NCBI GenBank assembly: GCA_014529385.2
Contig: CM043967.1
Coordinates: forward strand, 78,945,278-79,009,277
Direction of reading: 5' to 3'
DNA length: 64,000 bases
From: Adiantum capillus-veneris
Lineage: Eukaryota; Streptophyta; Polypodiopsida; Polypodiales; Pteridaceae
Shown here one piece after another: positions 22,200 through 32,720 of the stretch (its first letter is position 1; each line of letters opens with the position of its first letter). The translations under genes and the position numbers were made by a program. Below the pieces are notes generated by a model. It saw only the letters and a list, made by a program, of their open reading frames with translations. It was not told the origin of the DNA and ran no database searches.

Positions 22200-23130
22200 A
22201 TGGCTGACAACAACACAGATGTATTCAAGATGTTTGCTGTTGAGGACAGATTGGATGGGGACAATTACTCTATGTGGGCTTATATGATGCAATATGTTCT
22301 TGTGTCAAAGGATGTTTGGAATATTGTGCAGGGCATTGATGTACGTCTTGGTTCTGAGGATGTAGACAATGTTGAGGATGTTGCAGGTCTTGCTACTATT
22401 AGAGTTGTTTTGCCTACGGTAGAACAAGATCGTTGGGACGTAAAGGATGCGCAAGCTCATGCATTGATTCCGTTGTCTATGAAGCGCACCATTACTCCTC
22501 ACATTAGTTCAGTGAAATTTGCAAAATAGGCTTGGGATTTTCTAGCAGGTCTTTATGCAATCCGCAATGAGGCTAAAATTTCTTTGGTGTGTAAAGAGCT
22601 GGAATCGAAGATTATGCATGAGAAAGATGATATGGACACTTTCCTTCCTGGTGTCAAGGATATTAATGAGAAACTTATTTCTGCAGGTGAACTCATTTTA
22701 GATAGTTTTCTTGTGCAGACTATTCTTGATGCCTTATTAGATTCTTACCAGACTTTTGCTAGTACTTGGAGACTTATGACCCAAGGAAATCCTGAAGTTG
22801 TCAAGTTTGATGCATTATACACATTGCTGTTGCAAGAGTCACTTTCCAAAAAAAATAGGACTAGGCAGCATGCAATTGAATAGGCTTGTATTGCTTCTCA
22901 AAGAAAGGGTGGCTACAGCAATGCAGCCACTTCTTATGGTTCTACTGTGAGTGGCAAAACTTCTGTTTCTAATGTTTTTGATGGCAGCAATTCGTCTGGA
23001 AATTCTGGTGATAAGGGCAAAAACAAGATGCGTTGCCATTATTGTAAAGCTAATGATCACTTGATCAAGCAGTGTCCTAAGTTGAAGGCCAAAGAGGCTA
23101 AGAAGAAAGAGGGTGGTTCCACTGCAAATG
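22200..23130 (+). pseudogene. copia Y gag, copy A
   Basis: The start is the ATG of MADNNTDVFKMFAVEDRLDG, followed by NYSMWAYMMQYVLVSKDVW, typical of copia gag (UBN2). Two in-frame TAGs (22,527-22,529 before AWDFLAG, and 22,881-22,883 before ACIASQRKG) sit where CAG is expected. The zinc knuckle CHYCKANDHLIKQC (CX2CX4HX4C) starts near 23,033. The same two stops occur in copy B, so they predate the duplication. Confidence 0.82.
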
Positions 23131-23139
23131 CTCGTTCCA

Positions 23140-25962
23140 CTACAAATGCAGCCATTGTTGAGTCTTCTGTGAAAGGAGAATGGGATTCTAGTGCAGAGTG
23201 CACTTACAATCCTGTTGTCCATGATGCATGCTTGTCAGTTGCTGCAGATTCACATGTGTGGTATTTCGACAGTGGTGCTACAAAGCACATTACCTCACAT
23301 CGTGAATTGTTCACTTTTCTCGAGTCTGTCCCTCATGGGAATTTAGTCACTTGTGCCAACAATGCCTCTTATCCGGTTCAAGCAGTTGGAAAGATTGTGC
23401 TTACTGCTGCAAATGACAGTTCTTTCACACTTATTAATGCACTTTATATACCTCGGATCAAGAAGAATCTTTTGTCTGTATCTACACTTGCTAGACTTGG
23501 ACTTGTAGTCAAATTGGTGGATGACAAATGTACAGTTTATGATCTCAATTTTGGTGATGAAATTGTTGTATCTGGCCCTTTGGGCCGTGGGCTCTATAAG
23601 CTCACTTTGCATGACAAGCGTGGAAAAAATTTTGCAAATGCAGTTCCAGATTCAAGGGATGTTTCAGATGCAAATTTGTGGCATGCACGTTTTGGGTATC
23701 TGAAATTTCCTGTTTGCTACGTTTGCAAAAATCTGATATGGTTGCTTCTTTGCCGCCTCTTGAAGCACCTATCACACATGTTTCTGAAGCCTGTATTTTG
23801 GATAAGATGCAGCGTTCTAAGTTTCCAGAGGATGGTTTAGTTAGGGCCACATGCAAGTTGTAGCTTGTGTATAGTGATGTTTGTGGGCCCATGCAAGCTC
23901 CGTCCTTGGGCAATTACCTTTACTTCGTGAGTTTCGTTGGCGATTACTCCAGGCATGCATGGGTATTTTCTCTAAAGGGAAGTCCGAAATTTTTATGTGC
24001 TTCAAACAATTTCTAACTATGGCTGAAAATGTATCGGAATGTACTATGGGCACCCTCCGTTTCGATTGATGGGGAAGTATATGTCTCATGAATTTACTCC
24101 ATTTTTGGCTAGTCGTGGGATAAAACAGGTCACTTACGGAATGGCACGATGTATGGTCAAAAGTCAACCTTTCCCACATTCTTTTCGGCTTGAGGCCATC
24201 ATGTGTGCCACTTATGTACTTAACAGGTGTCCTACAAAATCTTTGTAATCTATTACTCCATATGAAGCATGGCATGATACAAAGACTTCTATTGAGCACA
24301 TGCTTGTTTTTGGTTGTTTGGCATATGCTTTGGTGCCACAAACAGAACGCATAAAATTGGATGATAAGGCTGTCAAATGTATTTTTGTTGGTTATAGTCC
24401 TAAGAGCAAAGCTTACAGGTTGTAGCATCCGCAAACAAAGCGTATTCTGGTTTCATGGGATGTAGTGTTTGTGGAAGATTTTATTCAGCCCTTGATGTCA
24501 TGTACTAGAGACAGTAATGTAAGCTCACAAGACGTTTATGACACTTTGTTACCTCTTTTCAATGGTGGAAGTTCGAATGTAAATTCCAATGAGGTAAATG
24601 TAAAACCTATGGGGGTTTCCAAATATGTTACAGATTAGCCTATTACTGATGCAGATGTACATGATGTAATTGATGAGGAGAGGGATGAAAATGAGCACAA
24701 AATGGCTGGTGCATACATTGTGTGACAGTAAATTGGATGCACCTTTGTCTAGTCGTACATGATGTTGAGGAACCTCTATTTTTTGATGAAGCACATAATT
24801 CAAAAAATTGGATGGCTACCATGCAATTAGAGTATGATGCACTTACAGAAAATAACACATGGACTTTATGTGATTTTCCTCCTGTCAAAAAGGCCATTGG
24901 TACGAAGTGGGTTTACAAGTTGAAATGCAAGTCGGATGGTGAGATTGATCGCCATAAGGCTCGACTTGTTGCAAAGGGTTATGCACAACAAAAAGGCATA
25001 GATTATGAAGAGACTTTTGCTCCCACTTGTTGTATGACGACTGTGCGTTTTCTATGTGCATTGGCAACTCATTTTGGTTGGGATATACATCAATCAGACA
25101 TTGTTAATCCTTTCTTGAATGGTCACATATTTGTATTAGGCAAAATTTGGACTCACAAAGGGGCCCTTTAAGGAGTTTGACTTTACTTGTCTCTACCAAA
25201 ACGGGCGCATGGATAAATTTTTGCAAACAAACTCCAAAGTTGTCGGAGGTTTGACAGTTAGAATGTCCTCTTCAATGTCTATCCACTGATATATAGCACG
25301 CCATGAGTTTCCTCATATTTTAGAAGATTCTTTTTTTGATTCACCTAGATTTCGACAGAGTTGTCACTCATAGGTGAATCAAAAAAAGAATCTTCTCAAA
25401 TATGAGGAATCTCATGGCGTGCTATATATCAGTAGATAGACCTTGAAGAGGACATTCTAATTGTGAAACTTCCGCCAACTTTGGAGTTTGTTTGCAAAAA
25501 TTTATCCATGCGCCCGTTTTGGTAGAGAGAGGTAAAGTAAAACTCCTTAAAGGGCCCCTTTGTGAGTCCAAATTTTGCCTAATGAGGAAGTTTATGTAAT
25601 CCAGCCTTGAGGTTTTGTCAAAAAAGGACAAGAGGACAAAGTGTGCAGATGTAAGAAGGCTTTGTATGGGTTGAAGTAATCTCCTCGTGCTTGGTATGAG
25701 AAAGCTGACACTCATTTGGTCAAACGAGGTTTTCGTAATAGTCCAATAGAAAGCACATTGTATGTAAAGCGTGAGGGTGATGTACTTCTCATTGTGGTTC
25801 TTTATGTAGATGATTTGTTGATCACTAGACGAAAGGAGAGACATATTTCTAAATTTAAGGCTGATTTGATGCTTCTTTCAAGATGAAAGATTTGTGGGGA
25901 TGTTGCATCATTACTTGGGCGAAATACAATTTAAGCATTGTGATGGTGGTATTGCATTGTGT
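23140..25962 (+). pseudogene. copia Y pol, copy A
   Basis: Visible in order are the protease (WYFDSGATKHITSH, active Asp in DSG), the pre-integrase motif LWHARFGYL followed by a frameshift, an integrase remnant (a GDYSRHAWVFSLKGK-like segment), a linker with YVTD then TAG, and the reverse transcriptase (NNTWTLCDFPPVKKAIGTKW, KARLVAKGYAQQKGIDYEET, IHQSDIVNPFLNGH). After the foldback it resumes with EEVYVIQP, ALYGLK, stop, SPRAWYEK and the YVDD box near 25,806. Multiple stops and frameshifts make it non-functional. Confidence 0.85.
25136..25582. mobile_element. 447-bp foldback (MITE-like) in copia RT, copy A
   Basis: Arms of about 200 bp run from TTAGGCAAAATTTGGACTCA inward and return as TGAGTCCAAATTTTGCCTAA. 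The inner stem is GATTCACCT/AGGTGAATC around a loop of about 25 bases. It interrupts the reverse transcriptase between FLNGH and EEVYVIQP. TTA/TAA ends would suit a PIF/Harbinger-type MITE, but the target duplication cannot be resolved. The RNA would fold into a near-perfect long hairpin. Confidence 0.85.
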
Positions 25963-26268
25963 AAGAGGGGTGTAAGAGATGTAGACATAATCATGGAGTA
26001 CTCATAGAAACACAACATAGAATAAGAGAGACAAAAGGAAAAAATTAAGAGAATGTACACAAGAAAAGCCTAAAGATTGCAACCCCAAACTCCACGGCAC
26101 CTCTTGTGGAGTTTAGTATTTGATATTTGATATTATTGTTGGTGCCAAAAATTGGAGTCCCTCTTTTACACTTTAGTCCCACTTTAGTTATGCGTGGAAT
26201 ACACTACTTATTGCATGACCCTCTTAGGGTGAATTCTCACTATCCTATTTACAAAGCAGCCATAGTGG
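25963..26268. other. flank between unit A and the Tork copia
   Basis: No gene seen. There is a CCACGGCACC...GGTGCC context and a TATTTGATATTTGATATT triplication near 26,116. It ends in AGTGG, the left target duplication of the next element. Confidence 0.5.
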
Positions 26269-26490
26269 TGTTAAGTATGGAGCTTGATTTACACCTTGTA
26301 ATTTTTTGTGGTAAAAATGCACATTTGTAAGGCCCCAATTATGAGGAGAAGCCATTGTGCGTGAAGGAAAATCACTCGCCGGAAACCAAAATTTTCACCT
26401 TTCGTTGGAATATTATGGCTTTAGTACTTCAAAACAAGAAGTATTTTGTTTCACCTTTCGTTGGAATATTATGGCTTTAGTACTTCAAAT
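26269..26490 (+). repeat. rearranged 5' LTR remnant of the Tork copia
   Basis: The first ~130 bp match the 3' LTR start. After that, GGCTTTAGTACTTCAAAACAAG appears, which is the reverse complement of the 3' LTR at about 30,362-30,388. TTCACCTTTCGTTGGAATATTATGG is duplicated. The LTR was therefore rebuilt by a deletion with a local inversion and duplication. Confidence 0.75.
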
Positions 26491-26502
26491 TGACTTCGAT
26501 CG

Positions 26503-26950
26503 GTGAAAGTCAATTTTGATGATGAAGTGCGAGCTCTCCTTATACTATCATCTCTATCAGATAGTTGGGACAACCTTGTGATGGCTGTAAGTAATTCTAT
26601 TTCTGGCACACATACTCTTAAGTTTGATGATGTTGTGGGTGTTCTCCTAAGCAAGAAAATACGAAGGAGAAGCACAGGAGAATCATCAAGTGCTGCACTG
26701 TCAGTGGAAACAAGAGGAAGGCCTAAGAAGAGGTTCAAAAACCAAAGGGTCGTGATCGCTCAAGATGGAGCAAGTCATGCAGAAAGTCAGTTCTTGAATG
26801 TTAGAACTACGGCAAGAAGGGCCACGTCAAGAAGTATTGCTGGTCCAAGAAGAAGAAGGAGACCGAGTCTCAAGACAACAAGCAAACATCGGAGGCCAAT
26901 GTGGCAGGTAAAGTAGAGCTAGATGCTCTAATTCTCTTATTAGACAATGT
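26503..26950 (+). pseudogene. Tork copia gag remnant
   Basis: It encodes LSSLSDSWDNLVMAVSNSI and LKFDDVVGVLLSKKIRRRS, the C-terminal half of copia gag. In a shifted frame follows a knuckle remnant YGKKGHVKKYCW. The first ~200 codons of gag are missing. Confidence 0.8.
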
Positions 26951-27960
26951 GTCTAATTCCTGGATAGTAGATTCTGGGGCTTCATTCCATGCCTACGGGA
27001 CAATTGGACGATGAAGGTCACAACATTACATTCAAAAACAAACGGTGGAAGATTTCAAAGGGATCTTTGGTGGTTGCCAAGGGAGAAAAGTTCGGTACAC
27101 TTTACTTGTGTACTATCAGCACGCAACCTTCAGCTTGTCCAACAACTACAGCACTTGACAATGCAGTGTGGCACTACCGGCTTGGGCATATGAGTGCCAA
27201 AGGAATGCAAATCCTTCAAACGAAGAAGCTTCTACCAGGTTTGAAAGAAGTGGACTTAGAGTTCTGTGAAGATTGTATTTATGGTAAACAAAAGAAGGTA
27301 AAATTTCAAAAATGAGTTGGTTCATTCTGATGTTTGGGGTCCTGCATGTACACCATCACTTGGTGGCTCATTGTACTATGTAACATTCATAGACGATGCG
27401 ACTAGAAAAACATGGGTTTATGTCATGAAGAATAAGTCCGATGCATTTTCCATATTTCAAAGGTGGAAAGCCTTTGTGGAGAATGAAATAGGTACCAAAG
27501 TTAAATGCCTCAGATCCGACAATGGAGGCGAATATTGCAGCCAAGCTTTTGAAAGCTTTTGTGCTAGCAATGGCATTCGGAGGCAAAGGACAACCCCAAG
27601 GACACCTCAACAAAATGGAAATTTGAAAAGAATGAACATGACAATCATGGAGCGAGCACGAAGCATACGGCTACATGCAAGCCTATCGCTTGAGCTTTGG
27701 GCAAATGCTGTAAGTATGTCTGTGTACTTAATCAATCACTTACCCTCAACGGCATTGGATGGGGGAGTTCCAGAAGAGGCATGGACAGGTAAACTGGTGT
27801 ATTATGCATTTCTCAAAGTGTTTGGGTCTGAGGCTTTCATGCACATAGATAGAAGCCTAAGATCAAAGCTAAATGCAAAGTCCAAAAAGTGCTTCTTCAT
27901 TGGCTATGGAGAAGGTGACTTTGGATATCGCCTATGGAATCCTGAAGTTGGGTAAAATCT
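26950..27960 (+). pseudogene. Tork copia protease and integrase
   Basis: The protease active site is SWIVDSGASFHA (26,958 on), truncated soon after. The pre-integrase domain shows WHYRLGHMSAKGMQIL and FCEDCIYGKQKKVKF, typical of the Tnt1 clade. The integrase (27,317-27,955) has VHSDVWGP (first Asp) and CLRSDNGGEY (second Asp). In the segment QQNGNLKRMN the catalytic Glu is replaced by Lys. A frame break at 27,315 separates pre-integrase from integrase. It is inactive as it stands. Confidence 0.88.
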
Positions 27961-27999
27961 TAAGGAGTAGGGATGTAATTTTTAACGAACAAAATATGT

Positions 28000-29766
28000 G
28001 TAAAGATTACATGAAAAGAAAACAAACAAAAGAAACGGGTGATAAGTACATGGAGCTTGAGGATGGTGAAGACTCAAGGACTGCAAACGATGACAATGTG
28101 CAACAACGTCAACCAAATGAGGAGCCTCAACCTATTCCCCGAAGATCTACAAGAGCAAGTAGACCTCCATAAATTTTTTTTCCTTCCTTCAACCATCTCT
28201 TGATCTTAGATTCTGGAGAGCCGGAATCATACGAAGAAGCTATGCAACACGAATCCAAAGAAGAATGGACGAAAAGCATGCAAGTGGAGATGGACTCACT
28301 ACATCGCAATCAAACATGGGAGTTGGTTGAGTTGTGTAAAGGTAAGCGAGCGCTTCAAAACAAATGGGTGTGCAAGGTGAAGGAAGAAGAAGGCGGGAAG
28401 AAAAGGTACAAGTCTAGGCTTGTGGTAAAAGGGTTTTCTCAAAAGAAAGGTATTGAGTTCAATGAAATATTTTCTCCTATTGTAAAAATGAACTCAATTA
28501 GGCTTGTCTTAAGCCTTGTGGCTGCTCATGATCTAAATCTTGAGCAAATGGATGTAAATATGACATTCCCTCACGGTGACTTAGAGGAGGAAATTTACAT
28601 GCTTCAACCAAAGGGGTATGAAGTAAAAGATAAGGAGAAAATGGTTTGCAGATTAAAGAAAAGCTTGTATGGATTAAAGCAAGCATCAAGACAATGGTAC
28701 TTGAAGTTTGATCGATGGATGTTAGATCATGGATTCAGAAGATGCAACTCAGATCATTGTGTCTACACGAAGAATTTGGGAGATGGGAAGTTCATCATCC
28801 TAATGTTGTATGTTGATGACATGCTGATTGCAAGTGCTAACATGCAGGACATCAAAGACCTAAAAGAGGAGTTGTCTAAATCTTTTTCAATGAAAGATTT
28901 AGGTGCTGCAAAGAGGATACTTGGTATGAAAATATCAAGGGACAGAACGAAGAAGACAATAAAGCTATCTCAAGGGGATTACATCAAGAAGGTACTAGAA
29001 AGGTTTGCAATGCAAAATGCAAAACCAATTTCTACACCTTTGGCTCGTCACTTTAAATCAACGAAGGATATGTGTCCAAAGACACAAGAGGAGATATCCT
29101 ATATGTCTAAAGTTCCATATGCTGCAGTGGTAGGTTCTTTAATGTATGCTATGGACAAGGCCAGATATTGCACATGCAGTGGGAGTTGTGAGTAGGTTCA
29201 TGGAAAACCCAGGTAAAGCACACTGGCAAGCTGTGAAGTGGATACTTAGCTATCTAAAAGGGACAACAACAAATGCTTTGTATTTTGGAGGAACTGATAT
29301 TTTTCTAGAAGGGTATGCTGATGCAGATATTGTAGGTGACAAAGATACTTGAAGGAGCACTACTGGCTATGTCTTCATGGTAGGATGCACAACAGTAAGC
29401 TGGGTTTCAAAGCTGCAGAAAGTGGTCTCACTTTCTACCATGGAAGCAGAGTATGTAGCAATGACGGAGGCAAGCAAAGAAATTATGTGGCTTCACATAT
29501 TCTTACAAGAGCTTGGATTCAAACAAGACAATTGTGTCTAGTACAGTGATAGCCAAAGAGCTATCCATCTTGTGAAGAACTCAGCCTTTCATTCAAGGAA
29601 GAAGCACATTGAGGTGAGATATCACTTCATACGCACTCTTTTGGAAGAGGGACAAGTAAAGCTAGGAAAGGTGCATACAAGTGAAAATCCTGCAGACATG
29701 TTTACAAAGGTGGTCAACAAGGAAAAGTTGAGATTTTGCTCATCTTCAATCAGAATTCAAGGATAA
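28000..29766 (+). pseudogene. Tork copia reverse transcriptase and RNase H
   Basis: The linker PRRSTRASRPP is followed by an open frame from 28,200 for 331 residues with WTKSMQVEMDSLHRNQTWEL, KSRLVVKGFSQKKGIEF, the LYGLKQASRQWY motif and the YVDD box (28,810). The motif usually read as DVKTAFLHGDL is DVNMTFPHGDL here. One frameshift near 29,150 leads into RPDIAHAVGVVSRF and RNase H with [14 protein letters not shown] and YSDSQRAIHLV. TGA (29,350) and TAG (29,540) stops occur in RNase H. Only a few lesions separate it from an open polyprotein. Confidence 0.9.
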
Positions 29767-29826
29767 GAAGCCAAGATGGAAAGCAGTTACAGGTTTGGTT
29801 TGGAGATCAGTCTCCAAGTGGGAGAT

Positions 29827-30551
29827 TGTTAAGTATGGAGCCTGATTTACCCCTTGTTATTTTTTGTGGTAAAAATGCACATTTGTAAGGCCCCCATTAT
29901 GAGGAGAAGCCATCGTGCATGAAGGTGAATCACTTACCAGAAATAAAAATCACTCGCTGAAAACGAAATCGTCGGAATATTCATTTTTGCCGGAATATTA
30001 TGGCCAGACGGCGATCGAAAAGTGGTTGAAAAATGATCAGTCTGTTGGCCGGTGGTGAAAAGTCAATGGCCTGTAGCCGGTGGCCGAATTCAATGGCCGA
30101 TGGCCGGATTCAAAAGTGGACTTGTCTTCTCAAGGACGGCCACACATGGGCGGATTGGAGGGTCCAATTTTGACTGATCTACACAAGGGCGGCTACACAT
30201 GGCTGCTTCTCATGAGAGAGGACATCCCTTTTGGCCTATAAAAGGAGGCCATTTCTACAGACATTATATAGTGTGAAGTTGATGCAACAAGGTGGGTGTG
30301 AGGTGGTGAGAGTGAAGCAACATGGGAGCTCTATTAAGGGTATAATCCCTTTGTAAACTACTTCTTGTTTTGAAGTACTAAAGCCATTGAGTGGCTGCTT
30401 TCCCGTGGACGTATCCCACATTGGGTGAACCATGCATATAGTGTGTACTCTCTCTTTCTCTCTACTCTATAATCTCTTGTGTGTAAAATCTATCTCTCTT
30501 TATTAAGTAATCTACTCAAATATCTATTTAGCTACGTCATATTTCCTAACA
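29827..30551 (+). repeat. Tork copia 3' LTR, 725 bp
   Basis: TG...CA ends. Internally there are repeated GGCCGATGGCCGG-type words (30,075-30,110) and a TATAAAAGGAGG core promoter-like sequence at 30,237, so transcription of the element would start near 30,265. Confidence 0.88.
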
Positions 30552-30797
30552 AGTGGCTTATTGATAAAAGACCTAAAATACTATGCTAGAATAAAATGAC
30601 CGAGAGGATTATTATTTGTATGCACCTCCTTGTCAACTCCCACAATTCCAATCTACAAATCATCATACACTCACTGTTAGTAAAAATAAAATAGAGAGCA
30701 CATAATTAACCATTAAGCCAGCTATCTCGATTGCAATTAACCTCATAACATCCCTCTCACCAAGGATAGCAACTCTTCTCAGTTGCTCATTAGAGAA

Positions 30798-31079
30798 TCA
30801 ACTGGAGTACCATGAGTGATGGAAAGTGTGGAGAAGGTGTGGGAAGTTGCGAAAAAACTTTTCAGGAATCCATTTGGCATCCTCTCTAAGGAGGCCTTTA
30901 AAGGTCAAAAGATAGCAGTTATAAACCATGCCAGTGCGTGTGGTGGTGGTCTCATGATCAAATATTTGTGCACGAATGACTTGTTCTTCTTGGTCCACAA
31001 GTGAAGGTGGATCCTCATAAATGTGATGTGTAGGTAGGGCTCCTAAAAAAGGGTCGTAATAAACTAATGTAAAATGCAT
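30798..31079 (-). pseudogene. gypsy chromodomain-like fragment
   Basis: A 93-residue frame reads EEQVIRAQIFDHETTTTRTG, then YLLTFKGLLREDAKWIPEKF and FPHLLHTF. This resembles the C-terminal chromodomain-like module of Ty3/gypsy polyproteins (the YLVKWKGLP.EDATWE type). The rest of the element is not seen to the right, so it is an isolated remnant. Confidence 0.6.
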
Positions 31080-32720
31080 TTTTGATGTGTCAATGTAAAG
31101 TTATTTATTTAAAGTACATTATAAGGCTAGGTATGTTGTTTAAATTTGCTTGGGCATTACACCATGACCCAAAGCATATTGACTATGCAAGTGTAAGCTA
31201 AGGGCAGGAAGAATGGACAAAATCTTAACAATCGTCCTGCCTAGCATATCTTGCGTTCAAATCATAGAAAGTGGCACATAAGGTGGTCACAAGGCTACAA
31301 ATTTGAAAAGAAAACTTCACCAGAAATTTAGTACCTCATAGGCTAGGAAGCCGATTCTCGATGTAAACAATTCAGGAGATGTGATAGTATATGAACTTTT
31401 GAATAAAATAATTAATTTCTATTATCGAACAATTGGTGTATTTCTTTATACAGTCACCTTTGTATCCTTGAATTAAGCTAGCACATAAGTAGTAAATTAA
31501 TGATGCAATTTTATCACATGTCAATAGTTTGATGAAATGTGATTAGACTCACGACCATCATGTGTCTTGTCTTGGTATTGATGAAAAAGAAAGAAAGAGA
31601 TACATTACCCAAGGTCAATATAAACTTTTCAAATACGTATTTTGATTGTTGGTGTTCAACTAATCCAAATGGCTTCAAATATAGACATGTGCTTTGTGGA
31701 TTCTTCCACTATCTTCTCGGTGCCATCTCTGCACCTTACCAATAGAGAAAACTCCATGGAGAGTTAATAGTACAAAGTTCATATGATAAAACTTGTTTAA
31801 ACACATGTTTCAAGAAAATTCAAGAAAATGTAATAAATTTAAATTAATTTACTTGGGTGTCAAATCTAGTAGGCTTCTTTGTAATCCCTTTTGATAGTTT
31901 CAATCTGTTTCGAGAGCTTTTCAACATTATCAGCATTAGTGAAATTCAATTTGTACAATGAGCTCGACAATGGTATTGGTCCAGGGTAATCACCAGAACT
32001 CAAGCTACTACTTCCAAGTTCTTTTGGAATGATAATGTCAATGTCGCAAATGATTTGCAAGTTATCTATCCTATTTAGTTGTTAAGTGAAATTAGAATTT
32101 GAAATTGGGTATGAGCTGCTATGAATCGGGATGCATTGACTTAGGAGGCCAGCTTCAAAGGCCTTGGTGGGAATAGGGGAGACTTCTCATAAACTCGACT
32201 TTCAAAGGTCAAAATTTAAGGTCACAAGGTCATTTTTAATAAAATAGTGCGAGATTATCATGAGAGACTAGTAATCAAGAGTTAGATGGCAAAGAATTGC
32301 CTGCTAAATGACTAGGCATGGAATGGACAACCAAAAGTGGTAAGGGAGGACAAAACAAACAAGGTTAGGCGGTCAAAATAAGGTGTAAGTTGGGTGGTCA
32401 GAAGAATTTTAAGTGGATGGCTTTGAAGTTTGGTCAAGTGCAACCCTGGTTGGGTAATCGACATATAAAATTTCTAAATGGGACAGTTGGTCAAGGATGT
32501 AATAGGGTGGACAGGCCCTTGAGTACCAAGTGGGTGATTAGCAGTGTTCGAAATATCATTTTTGTAACATACAAAATTCCTTTTCTTGAATTTACCAAGA
32601 GGAAATTTTAGAAAATTATGTTTTCTTTTTGGGTTTATACACTATTTTTCTCTATTTAGGGGTGGAATTTCTCCTTTTCCCCTTTCCCTCAACCGACATT
32701 TTCAAATTTAAAAATGAAAC
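31080..32720. other. no recognisable gene
   Basis: AT-rich intergenic sequence. A 64-residue minus frame at 31,866-32,060 has no recognisable motif. Around 32,190-32,500 the word GGTCAA/GGTCAC recurs many times in a purine-rich context, without a clear period. Confidence 0.45.

Larger units (their letters stand above)
13013..25962. repeat. composite duplication unit A (~12.95 kb)
   Basis: From AGAAAGCACAATAG to GGTATTGCATTGTGT this segment matches 34,397-47,214 in order and orientation with only scattered differences and a few indels. It holds, in order, the TR-GAG element, LARD 3' remnant, copia X tail, transposase-like gene piece, and copia Y up to the middle of its reverse transcriptase. 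Homology stops abruptly at both ends. Confidence 0.9.
21619..25962 (+). mobile_element. Ty1/copia element Y, copy A (3'-truncated)
   Basis: The 5' LTR is 21,619-21,845 (TGTTACC...TTCCAACA). It is followed by TTGGTATTAGAGCG, a primer site for initiator tRNA-Met with one C-to-T change, then gag and pol in Ty1/copia order. It ends in the reverse transcriptase at the right breakpoint of unit A. Relative to copy B it keeps about 590 bp of protease/pre-integrase sequence but lacks the short stretch that holds the integrase catalytic Glu (junction near 24,128). Confidence 0.88.
26269..30551 (+). mobile_element. Tnt1/Tork-like Ty1/copia element, 4283 bp
   Basis: It begins TGTTAAGTATGGAGC and ends TTTCCTAACA, flanked by a perfect 5-bp target duplication AGTGG (26,264-26,268 and 30,552-30,556). 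The 3' LTR is 29,827-30,551 (725 bp), preceded by the polypurine AAGTGGGAGAT. The 5' LTR is reduced to about 220 bp, and the primer site and gag start are gone. Gag remnant, protease, integrase, reverse transcriptase and RNase H follow in order. Confidence 0.93.
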
